Part shown: piece after piece, positions 13,342 through 24,414 of the stretch
How the letters are laid out: each line of letters begins with the position of its first letter
Numbering within the stretch: position 1 is the first letter of the stretch
Assembly (NCBI GenBank): GCA_030544235.1
Contig: CM060477.1
Coordinates: 11,139,934 to 11,203,933 of the forward strand
DNA length: 64,000 bases
Reading direction: 5' to 3'
Origin: Lepturacanthus savala
Lineage: Eukaryota > Chordata > Actinopteri > Scombriformes > Trichiuridae
Made by a program: the position numbers and the translations under genes
The notes under the pieces: generated by a model
The model's input: only the letters and a program-made list of their open reading frames with translations
What the model was told of the DNA's origin: nothing
Databases searched by the model: none

Positions 13342-16300
13342 ACAGTCTGACAGACAGCTGATTCTCCCCTAACAACACGCAGCGACAGGGACGAGGGACA
13401 GCTGTCATTCTCCCATGCTGCAGGAAGTGAGTGACAGGACATAAACACGACCCACGGTGACCGTAACCCTAGAAACACTGGACGCTCTGAGTTACGACAC
13501 ACGCTTTGTAAATGTTTACATGAAAGAGACAATTTAATGTAATGAGTCACAGAACGAGTATTGCAAAACCGACACGGTTCCTGACATTTAACGCGAGCGC
13601 GTGGGCCAGCGCAGTGGATCAGAGACCAGGGCAAAGGCTCGAGTCCATTTGCTCATTGACATATTTAGTCAATGAGGGGCAACTGAACAAACAGCTCTAT
13701 TCCCACACTGGGAGGCTGAAACAGAAACCAGAGGGGGGTTTGGAAGGAGAGAGAAAGTTCTTTTTCCTGTGTTGTGCTTTCTCTCTTCCTCTACTCAACA
13801 AAGAGGAAGTTCGGGAGGAATACCGGCCCCGGTCCACCCCGTGACCGACTTCCAGGATCTTGATTGAATTAAATCCACTTCCTTCCGTACAGAGTTGCAG
13901 GCAGCTGGTCTGGTGGCGACTCGGGGGGAGTGAACGAGTGAGGCCGAGCCTTGGCAGCGGCTGAGGGAATCCAGAGACCAAAAGGGGGACTTTCCACCGG
14001 TCAGTCATGAACCCACATACCGGCGTCCCGCTCTGTCATTCCATCCTCACATCACACACCACCCTGAAAGCGTCCAACATCGAGCCGCTCGGGTGAAACT
14101 GCGCAAACTGTGTCATAAACATCTGCCTGTCTCTCACACACACTAGAAAGAGATGAATGAAGCAGTTTACTATAAACATTGCCTGAGCTCAAATGAAATG
14201 TAGAGACCACAAGCGACACATTTCAAAAGTCGTCTTTTGCTGCCCTACAGGCCTATAAACAAAAAACAAAAGGTGAGCCAGGGATGAGGTCGGGTCAGAG
14301 GGTCCTGAATGATAACATCCCCAACTGACCTGGTCTTACTCCTCCAGTGGACCACCAAAGCTTTCCTCACCCACAAACCAATAAGCCCACACGTTATCTA
14401 GTCTACATGACGACTACAACTTTTATAATCAAGGTTAGGCACATGCCCACGCTTTTTGACAAACGTTACAATGGTCATATGGTTTGCAATACAAGAGGAA
14501 ATGCTACTTTTACATCAGTCTCATTTTCATTGAAAAACTTGTTGAAATGATTATGGTGCAATTTGTACAGGACTAAGATATTTTCTTAAATTTCTTAAAT
14601 GAGATGATGTGTACGCAGGACATCTCTGCAGCAATACAGCAATATTTAATTCAAATATATTTCCTCCTTTGATTAGAAAATAGCCAGCCATGGTTCAGTT
14701 TAATTGTCCAGCCCTAACTGGCAGGTATCACTGTTAAACATCTAACAAAATTAAATCTGTTTTCCTAAACAAAACCAACATCACTGATGTTGCGTGTGTT
14801 TGTGCAGGGGTTTGTGATGAATTTCTCTCATCAGTTGTGCCCTGCTTCCCTGCAGATAATCAACTTTAATTTCAGTTAGTGATTCCTTCACCACCCAGTC
14901 CGAAAAAGCAAAAAGGCACACCCTACAATCAAACGTCAACATGATTCATGTGTTGCAATAATGCATGAAGGCCTTGAGTGGACATACTGCTGAAGGAGAA
15001 ATTGGTATTTGTGCCTCCTACTAAGGAATTCCTTTCGACTCCTTTAACAGTTTGGTTGTTAAGGTTATCTCAACAAGACAAGGGCCAAGAAATACAAGAT
15101 ATAGGTCACTATTAATGATGCCAACCCCTGGAAGCTGGAAGCTCAATGCACTGTTGTGCATGCTGCGAATAGAGAAACACAACCAAATATTTGTTCTCTT
15201 GGCAGCATGTTGGATGTTTCACTATAGAAAATTGCAGCTTTTAAATGTGTTTAAGGAGCGATGGTTAGATTCTTTATTACGCTTTCCCGTCTCCATCTCA
15301 ACTTTAATCTGTTAAATAAAAAAAGGTTTAAAAAGGCCCTAAAAACACTGAGGGATAAAAAGTGGCAGTGGTCTTGTTCTCTCCATATATATATATACAC
15401 ACACACGGAGCAGATGAGTCAGGGGTCTATCCTGCATCCAAGAGACATGGAAAAATGCACTTCCCACAATACTGCAGGTCTCCACCCATGGAAAGTAGTA
15501 GTTTCCCATGTCTAAATCCACATTAGAAGAGAAAAGAGAAACACCTTCAAGGTTACGAGAAGGTAGACATTTCTAATAACTAAGCTATTTACTCAGTAGT
15601 GCAAAATCACTGTAGCTTTAGAGGGTTAATCTGAACTCTCTCCAGGCCTCAGTCTGTTTTTTTGTTTTAGTAAATCCTGTCATGCGAAGGGTCAGAAGGT
15701 AGATTGGGCAACATGGCTTTGTAGGCCTAATGAGCTCGGAGAAGGGGGCAGAGAAGGGGATTTAAAATGAGAGGGTTTGCTTTGAGGGAAAAAAAAAAGA
15801 GATTCACATATAGAGGTGACGGGTTAGAGCAACCAGTGCAGTACTCGAGAGATCATGTTCTGACTTTTCCAGCCTTCTCTAGGAGAGATCTGGGCTGGGT
15901 GGAGCGTCTGTTTGCTGCTCGATGTATGAACGTTGACCAAAGAAGCCTAGAGTCCCACAGACAACCGCACCCTGGGGAGATGTTTTGGCTCATGCTTCCA
16001 TTCCCGAATTTCCAGCCAGGATTTTTTAGCACTCGTTTCCTCCCACTTCCCAGGCCCGCCAGATCCAGCAAAGACACTTGTGTACTATAAATATTGCCGT
16101 GAAGATGTATTCCCTATGGACACTTTATGCTCTCAAAGTCAAAATATGCTCATGAGAACTCTCACTGACTATAGACCCACAGTCGACTAAGGCTCAAACA
16201 GCCGTAGCAAAGAAGAAAAACAAAGGAAGGTCTTGACATCTATGAATGAAGGGGCGGCTGAGGAGAAAGCCTCTTTGTTGTGATTTTGGTTCCATGCTGC

Positions 16301-19300
16301 CCACACGTATAGATGCAGACCCAATATTATGCATTTATATAACACTGCAATCACTGACATTTTGAAAAGCTTTTTCCAATTATTTCTGAACCAGTAATCC
16401 AGTCTCCTTGACACATACACACACACACACCAGCTGAAATATCTCATTTACATGGTCCACCCTGCAACGAGAAGCCAAGGCTATGACATGTAGCTGAACG
16501 AGTGTGGTGACAGGTCATCAGAAAAAACTTCTTACCGCACCCTCCACCACACCCTCCATTTGGTGACAATCCCATTCCTGTTCTCTTGTTAAACACAATA
16601 TGATCCCCATGATGTTGTGCGTCACACCCAGAGATAATGTGTACAGCAAGCAGAATGGCCCTGTGCGTGCAGCTCGGCAGGTAAAGCTGATGGGCCGCTA
16701 CCTGTAGCATGTTTTAGGGCAGACATTATAAATCTCTTATCTACAAATGTTCCAATAATGGCTAAATAACAGGAGAGTGAAAAGAAGAGATGCTAATGTG
16801 CAGAAACAAGGCAGAAAAAAAAAGATTAGGATAAAGAAAGAAAAAGAAGACAAGAGCCACTTTCTAAGCAAACTTTATAACAAAAAAACTTGAGAATGAG
16901 AGTGAGAATGTCATCCACGGATACTATGGCCGCACTTTTTCGAGTTAGAGGAAACTGCGACACAGATGGTGAGGTGCTAATTGACGCAAGATTGTATAAC
17001 GATTCTCTCACAGATTTAAGGTCACTTAATATCATATGTTATTATTGTACCATGATCTCAGGGTGTGGCAGGTATCTGTTATCTTTCCCTAATGATTGGA
17101 GAAAAAAAAAGTTGAATTTGGGTAATGATTGACGAAACTGATGAAACTGTGATCATCTGTTGTGGAAATCCAAGATGATATCAAATAACTAAAGAATTAT
17201 GCACAGGTCGTTAATTGATTTTTATATCTTTTAATACAAATGTAACCAACATATATGTAGACTGTGTCAAATAGATATGAGTAAAATAAATAAATATGAA
17301 GTTTATTGTATTTTAGATATTAAGTGTGTGATGTAGAAACTGCTTAACAGTGGTTAAGTAGGTACAGTCTCACTGCAGGGTGCGGTAAAAACTTTATCAA
17401 AGACATCTGCTTTTATGATCCAAAAGAATGTTTATTAAAGTTGTTTCTGTTCCACACATAACTTCAGAAGTCAGAGTGACATAAGACAGTAAAAGTCCCT
17501 TCACAGCTGTTGATTCATCTGCCTGTTAGTAAATAACAGGTTGCATGAAGGTGTGTAGAGAATCCATGTGGGCACCAGGGCTGACAAAATTTCTCAAAAA
17601 TGACATTTGAATATTCAAAAAAAAAAAACAACAATATTCAAACTATCATCTGTTTGCGCATTTTGTCACTGACCCTTATTACAATTTTAACTGGACAAAT
17701 TCATACATAGAGACATAACAATATGGCCACAAATGGCCACTCTTGCTGGCTCCCACTCCCAAGCACAGTTTTCTCTCTCGTCCACATCCTCACACTCTCT
17801 GCGTGAGAAATATTTCAACAAGCTCATTTCATAAATGCAGGCAGCAGTTATGTAATGGCGTCTAGATAACGTTGGCTTAATGCTATCAATTAGTTTACTC
17901 AAGTTAGCAACACTAAATTGGCACCGGGCCAGATTCATTTAAGATTAACCAATATGTTATGTAATGTTAGTTGGCATCAATATATTGTGAACCTCTGTTT
18001 AACTAAAATCCACGTTGAGTTATCTCAAGCTCTTAAATTAAGTCTACCTCCTCTGCACCAGGGAAGTCATTGCTTTACACTCCTCTGAGTTTCTGACCTG
18101 TTGCCTAGGTGCTTGACATGCTTGACAACCACGTAACACCAATCCCCACTCAAAGAGTAGATACTGAGCAAGATAGTTATCTGTAGTTTACCCGAGTGCT
18201 CACGAGTACCCAACAGGAGTTGTAAAGGTGCAGAATTTGTTTTTTAAAACTGCTAAATATAGAATAGAGAGACAGCCTTAGTGCACACATTTCCAGACAG
18301 AGGATTCACAAAGGGAAACATGCACACTGGGATATTTTTGTGCATTTTCTGTGCATCACCTTTTGATGCAAATTCTCTGCAAAGGAGGAACCAGGTCATG
18401 TAAAGCAGAGTCCTGAAAGGGTGTTCTTCTCCACTTGAACTCTCAAGTGGCAACCAAACCAGGAGAAACAAAAACCTCAGGTGACTGTCCATTATTGTGT
18501 AACGGCTGTTAAACAACAGCCCGTAAACCCTGTGGATGATATTTGACCTTTCACATTTGTCTGTGCTCTGGAATGGGCAGGGGGAGGGTAAGCGGAGCCG
18601 GGATAGGTAGATAGTGTTGGTGGGCGGGGGAGTTACAGGCCTACCCAACCACTTTGTCAAAGACTTTGTCTTTGTCAAATAGTGTTGGAGCACTCCTTAA
18701 CATCTGTTTCGGCCTCTTTAGAGCTGCAGTGCCATGTGGCAAACCACACACATCAACAGAGATCAGCCCGTGAGGTCAGTGTTAGGGCTGCATTCAGAAT
18801 TTGTTCCATTAACGTGTCCCTGATGATACTTTCTGTGAAATGTGAATAAGAAAATAGCGTGAAACAAAAATGCTCACATTTGAGAAGCTGGAAACACCTA
18901 TTGTTTCATTCTTTCCTGGATAAGAGACTATTCATTGCTCAAAAGCAATGTATGACTGAAGTGTGAGCCACATACAACATGTTGACCACATGTTTATGTT
19001 TCAAATCACTTACAGTCACTTTCCCTAGTTGACAAAACACAGACATAATCATTACGTAGTTGCTAACAGAGTCATTTTACCCAGATGTACTGGTTTCTAC
19101 AGCTTCGCAAGTCTCAAAGCTGCACCCACCTTAAAAGGCCTGAGAGTCTGTGAAGGGGACAAACTGTCAAACTAACTGGCCTCCATCACAGGAGGCACAG
19201 CGTCCCCCCACGCACGCGCACACACACACACGCGCACACACACACACGCGCACGACTCATTGACTTTAGTAATTGTTTACCAATGGAACACACAGAACGG

Positions 19301-21589
19301 CTGAAATAACTAAACAAGGGCTTTAAAATAACAGAATCTGCTCACTCGCTCCACTTGGTCAGAGATAACTTTCAGCCAATCAGAGGTGATGACAAAACAG
19401 ACGAAGGTCAAAGGTGTGTGTGTGTGTGTATGTGTGTGTGTGTGCTGTAAGTAAATTTGCTATTGTGGATAAATTTATCAACCATTCAAACACGTCCACA
19501 TGGTGGCCAGCATGGAGATCACATGCACACTATGCACTAATGAATAAAAACATCCTTCCACCTGCCAAAACACACACGCATGCACACAGACACACGCAGA
19601 GTGTTTTGATTTCTAGTCAATCGTGTCATCAATCAAAAACAACATGAACGTTTACAGCCGTTAACCTGTGGTTTAACTGGTTTGAAACACTTCACAATAC
19701 TCTCTGAATTATGAAATACTATAATCTCTGTGATCCGGCCATAGAACAACACAAACACGTCTATCAAGTGAAGATAAGAAAGAGTCGACCCACAGGCTGC
19801 AGGTTTGTGACACAAATGTTCTCCCTTGTATCTAGAGGGTTGTGTTTGGTTGTGAGCGGCTAAGCTACGTGCTAAGTTTTCCCCACTTTGCCATAAAGAA
19901 AACATTACTTTTGGGGTTGCTAGGGAACCTGAATCTTTGTAAGTAAAGCATTGTGGTCTGGAGACAAGCGTTGTAAATTACAAACTCCATCGGCACAGTG
20001 GAATTCCTGGCATGGAATCTGCCAGGTTTTTTTTTTTTTTTTTTTTTAGGCTGGGCGGGTAGGGGAAACTGGCACATGGACTAGTAAGGACGGATAAACT
20101 TACACACTTCTCTTCACACTATTTCCTGCTGGGTTTAAAGATTAACAAAAATAACAGAAAGCGAGGGCACAGATGAGCTGTGGACAGGAGGACTATGCGA
20201 TAAGGCATGTGTCAAACCACTGACATCACAAAATCACATGCTACGACATTTTGAATCTATGAGTCTTCATACCATAATGCACTACATTACGTCCTGTGAT
20301 GTGATGTAATGGTAGCAGTTGGACAGTAAGAGAGTGGAGGAAAGAAACACAAAGATTCAATTTGGACTCAAGATATTATTTTTTTGCCTTATAATGAGGG
20401 TTGCAACTAACTACTATTTTGATACTCAATTAATAGATAAGTTGTTTGATTCATTAAATGGTGTAAAATGTCAATCACTGTCTCCCAAAGCTAAAGATGC
20501 AACCTAAAATATACAGTCTGTGGGTTGAGATAATTTGGACATTTACTTCTTAAAAATCACTCCAATCGATTACCAAAATCATTGCCAACTAATCAATTAA
20601 CCGACTAATTGTTGCAGCTCTAACGATGACTTCAAATGACATGTTTACTTTCATACTGTTTAGATCAGCTCAGATTAAACCATCGATGTATAAAAGTGTT
20701 TAATTTATTAAGATTGTATCCAGTCTCTTTGACCTGTATGGATAATAAAACAGTTCCATGTGTATCATTTTTTGGTTTGACTTTCCTGTGTGTGTCTTGT
20801 GAATCCATGTCAACTCTTTGATCAATGACACTTGGATAATGGAATATTAATTCATTCATTCATTCACTATGAACTACATCAACATATCCATCATTATTAT
20901 CATGGTATTATTGTATTATTCATCGCACTCACTGCATGTTTTTAACCACAAAGCCTGATGTATACTTTATATACATTTAGAGCTTGATTACTTGGTTTCT
21001 TGATTAAACAGGTCAGAAAAAGGGACACATAATATCAGGTAAATATACTGCATGTTGTTCTAATATTCTATGTTTACAGTTTGAATTTAGGCTCAATTAA
21101 AGCACTAAAGCAAGATTAACCTATGGAATGAAGTTATCCGCTAAGAAAGGAATCACAGGGTGCGGCTCTAGACCCGTCCCTGCATTCTTGCCTCTCCCCT
21201 TTCTCGGCTGTCATTGGTCACCTTTTCTGCAACTTTCTCCTTGCTCCCTGCAAACAGGTTAGGAGCAACCTCCTTGACTTCTCTCTTCTGCCTGTGGTGC
21301 TTGCTTTGCCTCCATGGGAACTGCGGTTAACCATGCACAACAGGATTTCTGGCTGTGTCAGTGTTTCCCTTCAGTCACTGCTACAACAAACTGTTTCCTT
21401 TGCAGTTCTGTTATATTCTATCCTCTCAAAGACACACATGCTTACGCTCTGCATGCTGTGTGACTACCGAGTGTGGTGAACAGCAAACTAAACAGCCAAA
21501 ATGATCAAAACCATACCAGATCTCCACTTGATGATGTCGTTGAACTCGTCATTGGCTCCTCCCTCTGCGAGATCGCCATACGTCGCCAT
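142..21589 (-). CDS. utrn: utrophin, 5' part of gene (6 coding exons, partial)
   Basis: Utrophin is the autosomal dystrophin paralogue. It is a long submembrane protein that ties F-actin through two N-terminal CH domains to the dystroglycan complex. Six exons on the minus strand join in phase (73+62+93+78+93+173 nt) and encode residues 1-190: a short N-terminus, all of CH1 and the start of CH2. The lengths 62, 93, 78, 93 and 173 equal dystrophin exons 2-6. Diagnostic stretches are DEHDAVQKKTFTKWINAQFS, VNIGGTDIVDGN, LQQTNSEKILLSWVRQ and NVLNFTTSWADGL. The VNIGGTDIV form (dystrophin has VNIGSTDIV), and the presence of stx11 directly upstream as in human 6q24, favour utrn over dmd. The ATG has a strong context (gctgccATGg) and starts MATYGDLAEGG, like mammalian MAKYGD/E. 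The rest of the gene lies left of the window. Confidence 0.93.
315..842 (-). other. utrn: utrn intron between exons 5 and 6
   Basis: About 0.5 kb with canonical splice ends. No further gene or repeat was recognised. Confidence 0.85.
843..935 (-). CDS. utrn: utrn coding exon 5 (CH1 end)
   Basis: 93 nt in phase 0, reading VDLVNIGGTDIVDGNRKLTL then GLIWSIILHWQ, the last helices of CH1. The acceptor CAG is at 936-938, and the donor is GTGAGC immediately below 843. The length equals dystrophin exon 5. Confidence 0.94.
936..2339 (-). other. utrn: utrn intron between exons 4 and 5
   Basis: An AT-rich simple stretch lies around 1,224-1,290 and a 14-bp hairpin at 2,204-2,236. Nothing else was recognised. 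Confidence 0.85.
2204..2236. repeat. perfect 14-bp inverted repeat
   Basis: CTGTAGCCACATAT at 2,204-2,217 and its exact reverse complement at 2,223-2,236, separated by 5 nt. It lies in a utrn intron. The stem is too short for a typical pre-miRNA. Confidence 0.8.
2340..2417 (-). CDS. utrn: utrn coding exon 4 (CH1)
   Basis: 78 nt in phase 0, reading TKERGSTRVHALNNVNKVLQ then VLHQNN. The acceptor CAG is at 2418-2420 and the donor is GTGAGTACC. The length equals dystrophin exon 4. Confidence 0.93.
2839..2888. repeat. (GT)n microsatellite
   Basis: An interrupted GT dinucleotide run (with GC and AT interruptions) in the utrn intron between exons 3 and 4. Confidence 0.95.
2950..2981. repeat. perfect 15-bp inverted repeat with 2-nt spacer
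   Basis: GCAGGTGTTAGACAG at 2,950-2,964, spacer CA, then its exact reverse complement at 2,967-2,981. It lies in a utrn intron. Confidence 0.85.
3735..3827 (-). CDS. utrn: utrn coding exon 3 (CH1)
   Basis: 93 nt in phase 0, reading TGKTPIKDMFSDLRDGRKLL then DLLEGLTGTVL. This is a core CH1 segment containing the actin-binding-site region. The acceptor CAG is at 3828-3830 and the donor is GTGAGTG. The length equals dystrophin exon 3. Confidence 0.93.
4750..4811 (-). CDS. utrn: utrn coding exon 2 (CH1 start)
   Basis: 62 nt, the same length as dystrophin exon 2. It reads (D)EHDAVQKKTFTKWINAQFSK, the first helix of CH1, and its first codon is split with the ATG exon (G|AT). The acceptor is CCCCACAG at 4812-4819 and the donor is GTAAAATAA. 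Confidence 0.93.
5586..5620. repeat. short inverted repeat
   Basis: TTGTACACCTG at 5,586-5,596 and its reverse complement at 5,610-5,620 around a 13-nt loop. No function can be assigned. Confidence 0.6.
5859..5953. repeat. (GT)n microsatellite, about 41 units
   Basis: An uninterrupted GT run to 5,940, followed by ATGTGTGTGTGTG. Open frames here (poly Cys-Val or Thr-His) are artefacts of the repeat. Confidence 0.97.
7744..8055 (+). repeat. dispersed teleost SINE-like repeat, copy A
   Basis: The text follows a family common in fish genomes: a head (gttgcctcacagc...aaggtcgtagg), then tggagtttccctgttctc, tcctacagtccaaa, gactctaaattgcc, gggattggctccaac, and a tail (atgaccctaatgaggag...agcgggtatagaaaatg). 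It shares this order with copy B at 38,852-39,178 and with the 3' part of copy C at 35,134-35,265. The tRNA-like B box is degraded in this copy. Confidence 0.75.
8818..8842. repeat. (GT)n short microsatellite
   Basis: A short GT/GC dinucleotide run in the large utrn intron. Confidence 0.85.
11828..11857. repeat. poly(A) run
   Basis: About 30 consecutive A followed by gaaagaaagg. It may be the tail of a retroposed element, but no recognisable body was seen upstream. Confidence 0.9.
13305..13338. repeat. (TG)17 microsatellite
   Basis: A pure TG run in the large utrn intron, about 250 bp from the CpG-rich patch. Confidence 0.95.
13540..14110 (-). promoter_or_regulatory. CpG-rich patch in utrn intron, candidate alternative promoter
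   Basis: CpG dinucleotides are much denser here than in the surrounding intron (for example acgcgagcgcgtg, accggccccggtcc, tcgagccgctcggg). Mammalian utrophin has an internal promoter (B-utrophin) in an early intron, so an alternative first exon is a reasonable guess. No coding first exon can be defined from sequence alone. The 103-codon minus-strand frame at 13,697-14,008 is not recognisable. Confidence 0.3.
18782..18940. mobile_element. fragment of AGGG(T/C)TGCA-ended MITE family
   Basis: It starts with tagggctgca and contains ctcacatttgagaagctgga, an internal motif I associate with the same teleost non-autonomous element as the copy at 20,397-20,622. It is degenerate, with a poorly defined right end. 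Confidence 0.45.
19210..19254. repeat. (CA)n/(CG)n microsatellite
   Basis: An alternating purine-pyrimidine run of mixed CA and CG units, a potential Z-DNA-forming tract, in the large utrn intron. Confidence 0.9.
20026..20047. repeat. poly(T) run
   Basis: About 20 consecutive T in the large utrn intron. No associated element was recognised. Confidence 0.9.
20397..20622. mobile_element. MITE (non-autonomous DNA transposon) with AGGGTTGCAAC-type ends
   Basis: The left end agggttgcaactaac is mirrored by a right end whose reverse complement is ttagagctgcaacaattag. Between them are typical motifs (aattaatagataagttg, tcaatcactgtctcccaaagc, aatcaattaaccgactaattg). The family is widespread in teleosts, and it has no coding capacity here. 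Confidence 0.65.
21517..21589 (-). CDS. utrn: utrn coding exon 1 (start codon)
   Basis: 73 coding nt from the ATG at 21,587-21,589, reading MATYGDLAEGGANDEFNDII then KWRS, followed by donor GTATGG (511-516 within the 21,0xx block, i.e. 21,511-21,516). The match to the mammalian utrophin N-terminus (MAKYG...NEFSDIIKSRS) fixes the start. The exon probably extends 5' as UTR to 21,652, where a good acceptor (pyrimidine tract plus CAG, 21,653-21,655) is seen. Confidence 0.88.
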
Positions 21590-21652
21590 GGCAGCAAATT
21601 AATCCAATGCTTTAGTATTCGTGGAAACGGTGCAACAGCCCTCGTTCTGCAC

Positions 21653-23752
21653 CTGCAAAAACGGGAATCAAACTTAAACCCGCATTCAAATAATTCCATA
21701 GTTGATTAGCTTTCAAATATGTATGCCTGCCCCGCGTTCTTTCTGCTTTAATGTGACTTAATCTCAAAAGAATGTTTGGGTGACATGGTCACAAGTGGTT
21801 AAGCATGCAAGATCTTGCACCGCGTAATGAACCACGCAGGTCAGTAAAGACTAACAGATGTTTGAGGACGTTTCTACAGAATGTCCACTCATTACCGCTT
21901 CTAAGGACACAAACAAGGCTCCACACGGTGGCCTTAGCAACTGACAGTGTGAGCGTTCATGACTCCTTTAAGGGGAAGTGATGCTGTAATAACTGATATT
22001 CATATTGTTGAGACGCCTCAGCAACCAGGCAGCCAATTAAGTCAGTTCAAGCGTCAAGTGTGGGTGAAATTGGTTGGTTTTTGCTTTGGGTTGGTCCCCA
22101 CTGACCATTGAAATCTGTTGAATTCAATGCTCTGAATTATGTTGCTTTTAATGCGCTTTATTACATACTTATAAGTCAGCAACGTTTCAGAAAACACACA
22201 TGGCTGATTCTAATGGCATGCATGCTGACAAGAACTTTTCAGCAAGTTGCTTTTTATTTTAGTTTAGCAGCTCTTGGCGAACACGCCGGCTAATTTGGGG
22301 CCTCTGGCAGAGATTTCAGAGGTATCAGTGGGGGGAGATTTATCGTCCTGCAACCAAGCGATGCAGTTCAAATGTTAACAGAAGCAAAGTGTAAGCAGCA
22401 GCAAAACCTTGACTGTGATGAGTGTTTCCTTCGGGGAATAAATGAGCAATAATTTGCATTTTGAATCCGTTCTCATGCGATTGTTGCTTCAGTTTCACAC
22501 AGGACACGGCTGTGTGCTCTGCCTCCAGTCAGGATCTAAAATGCAGCACATTCTAGGATACTCTCCAAATGTTAAGTTTGACTACATGTTTAGCTGCTGC
22601 TGCTGCTTCATCGATCCTTCACCGGTTACTTTTCAGACCCGTCGTTGCAGCTTTAGCATAATGCTCGGGGTCCCTGTTCAGTCCAGTTTTACCATGAAAG
22701 GAGTCAACGTGCGGTTTTATCTGGCAGTGCTCGGCTTGGTGAGTTACACTTCTTGAGTGGATGATGCAAGATCCAAAAATAACAACTGTAAACTCAAGGA
22801 AAAGGCAGCCTCGTCTGTCTTGCTGATGCCGTTTCGCTTCCAGTTCCTCTCAATGAAAGGACTGGTTTTTGACAACCGGAGGCAAAACAGCTGAAAGGAT
22901 TCTATCAGACACTTTCTGAACTCTTTGTTCCATAAGGCTGTGTAGTGCAGTACTATTTTTTTCATGGCTGATTTGAACAAGAGATGGGTGTCAATGCCTT
23001 CAACCCAATACATTTATATCTCTCCTGCTGTGTTAATCTGACAGGATTATCACCTTCCTGACAAAAAAACACAATACACTACTACATATACAACGTTTAA
23101 ACTGTGGATCCAGTTTTAGTTCTATTATCATCTATCATCTATTATGCGTGGCTGTAGACAGAATTTAAATATTGCTAAATTTTTATCAAGAAACTAGAAA
23201 TATGGCTTATCTTAGAGGTCCCATATCATAGAAAGCAAGGTTTTAATTGTTTTTGAAAGGTCTATGTGCAGTATTCTGCAGAAACTGTGTCTTAAAACAA
23301 GCCGTTATGACTTCTATAAAGTTGTGATGTCACAGCCATACATTCAACCCCACCACCCCACCCCAATTAAATCAGCCAATCAGAGGAAAGCCCCATTATT
23401 ATTAATGAGACAGCACAAATCGACCTGTTCTTTCTACAGCTCCATAGAAAATCTTGAGAGAGGGTATCTGAAACTGAACAGAGGTGATCTTTGGTTCCTA
23501 AAAGCACACACACACGCCTCGTTTTCGATATCACCACCGCAAACTAGGGAAAGTGCACGGTACGGGACCTTTAATTTAACAGCTACGTGTGAGAGCTCGG
23601 GTCAACACCGGTTTCCCGGGAGCTCATTTCAACGTTTTAACGGCTACTTTTTGCACCTAACGTATGACGTCACAATAACGTAAAACCAGCCGCTGTGCTG
23701 ATAATGACGGTTAACGTGAAGCATTTCACGAGCCCAAAAATCACACACTCAC
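21653..23752 (-). other. utrn: putative utrn 5' UTR intron
   Basis: If the acceptor at 21,653-21,655 is used, this stretch separates the ATG exon from upstream UTR exon(s). It contains a MITE at 23,214-23,573. No coding sequence was recognised. Confidence 0.45.
23214..23573. mobile_element. MITE with AGGTCCC(A/G)TA terminal inverted repeats
   Basis: The left end aggtcccatat and the right end tacgggaccttt are near-perfect inverted repeats about 350 bp apart. The interior includes gttgtgatgtcacagcc and ccaatcagagg. This looks like the teleost element ending in atgggacctttaa. A 139-codon open frame covering most of it is not a gene. Confidence 0.6.
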
Positions 23753-23810
23753 CTCCGCTGTCACCGATGAGTCGGGAGACGTGTTCCCCTTAAAACAAGT
23801 CCAAAGCGGA
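23753..23810 (-). other. utrn: candidate utrn 5' UTR exon (donor side)
   Basis: A strong donor, AGCGGAG|GTGAGTG, sits at 23,746-23,753 on the minus strand, about 2.1 kb upstream of the ATG exon. The 5' boundary of this exon is not determined, so the end coordinate is nominal. Confidence 0.3.
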
Positions 23811-24414
23811 GAGGCAAATGAAGTATTTGGGAAGTTGGAAAGTTAAAAAAAACACATTAATCCAGTTAGTTTACGGCATTTTCTGCGGAGGTACGAGGCA
23901 CCCTCCTTAAGTTACTAAAGCTGAACTAGTAACGTAAGTAACGTTAAGAACCGTCCTCAAGCGCATCCAGACTCCACAATGTGCCAAAAAAAGAATCTTT
24001 AAGAGACGCCTTTCTGCGACGCAAAGCCAAACTATCGCAACATTAAAAAGCACACGACAGGCTGTCTCTCTGGAAACGGACAGCTTGTTATTACATTTCA
24101 CGGATGAACACCGCACAACTGTGGACTCCGGTCCCACAACTTTGTTCCTGTCTCTCTTCTGGATACACAGATGATAAAGTCAGACACTATTAGACAAGCT
24201 CAGCGGAAACATTGGAGCCCGTCCTTCAAAATAAAAGATCGGTTGTTGTCCAATTCCGGAGGTGGACCGCGACAATGATACAAAAAAAAGGCGTTAGGAA
24301 TAATTGCGCAGTTTTGTCGTAACATCGTCACGAGTTTAATGACGGCATTATCTGAAGTTTCCCATTGATAATTACCCTGACATCCCACAGAATACATTTA
24401 TATGTTTATATTAC

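Larger units (their letters stand above)
4812..21516 (-). other. utrn: large first coding intron of utrn (16.7 kb)
   Basis: This is the intron between the ATG exon and the first CH1 exon. A long intron here is typical of dystrophin and utrophin genes. It contains a SINE-like repeat (7,744-8,055), a (GT)n array (5,859-5,953), a 30-nt poly(A) run (11,828-11,857), two MITE-type fragments (18,782-18,940 and 20,397-20,622), and a CpG-rich patch (13,540-14,110). The open frames inside it, up to 197 codons, are not recognisable proteins. Confidence 0.85.

Noticed and set aside
13697..14008. 103-codon minus-strand frame in the CpG-rich patch as an alternative utrophin N-terminus
   Set aside because: No clear donor in the right phase and no recognisable residues. 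Only the CpG patch is kept as an observation.
142..21589. Dystrophin (dmd) instead of utrophin
   Set aside because: Exon lengths are the same in both genes, but the residues VNIGGTDIV and VKD.MKD.MS, and the neighbouring stx11 genes, fit utrn.
23264..23683. 139-codon plus-strand open frame
   Set aside because: It lies largely inside a MITE with terminal inverted repeats; no known protein.
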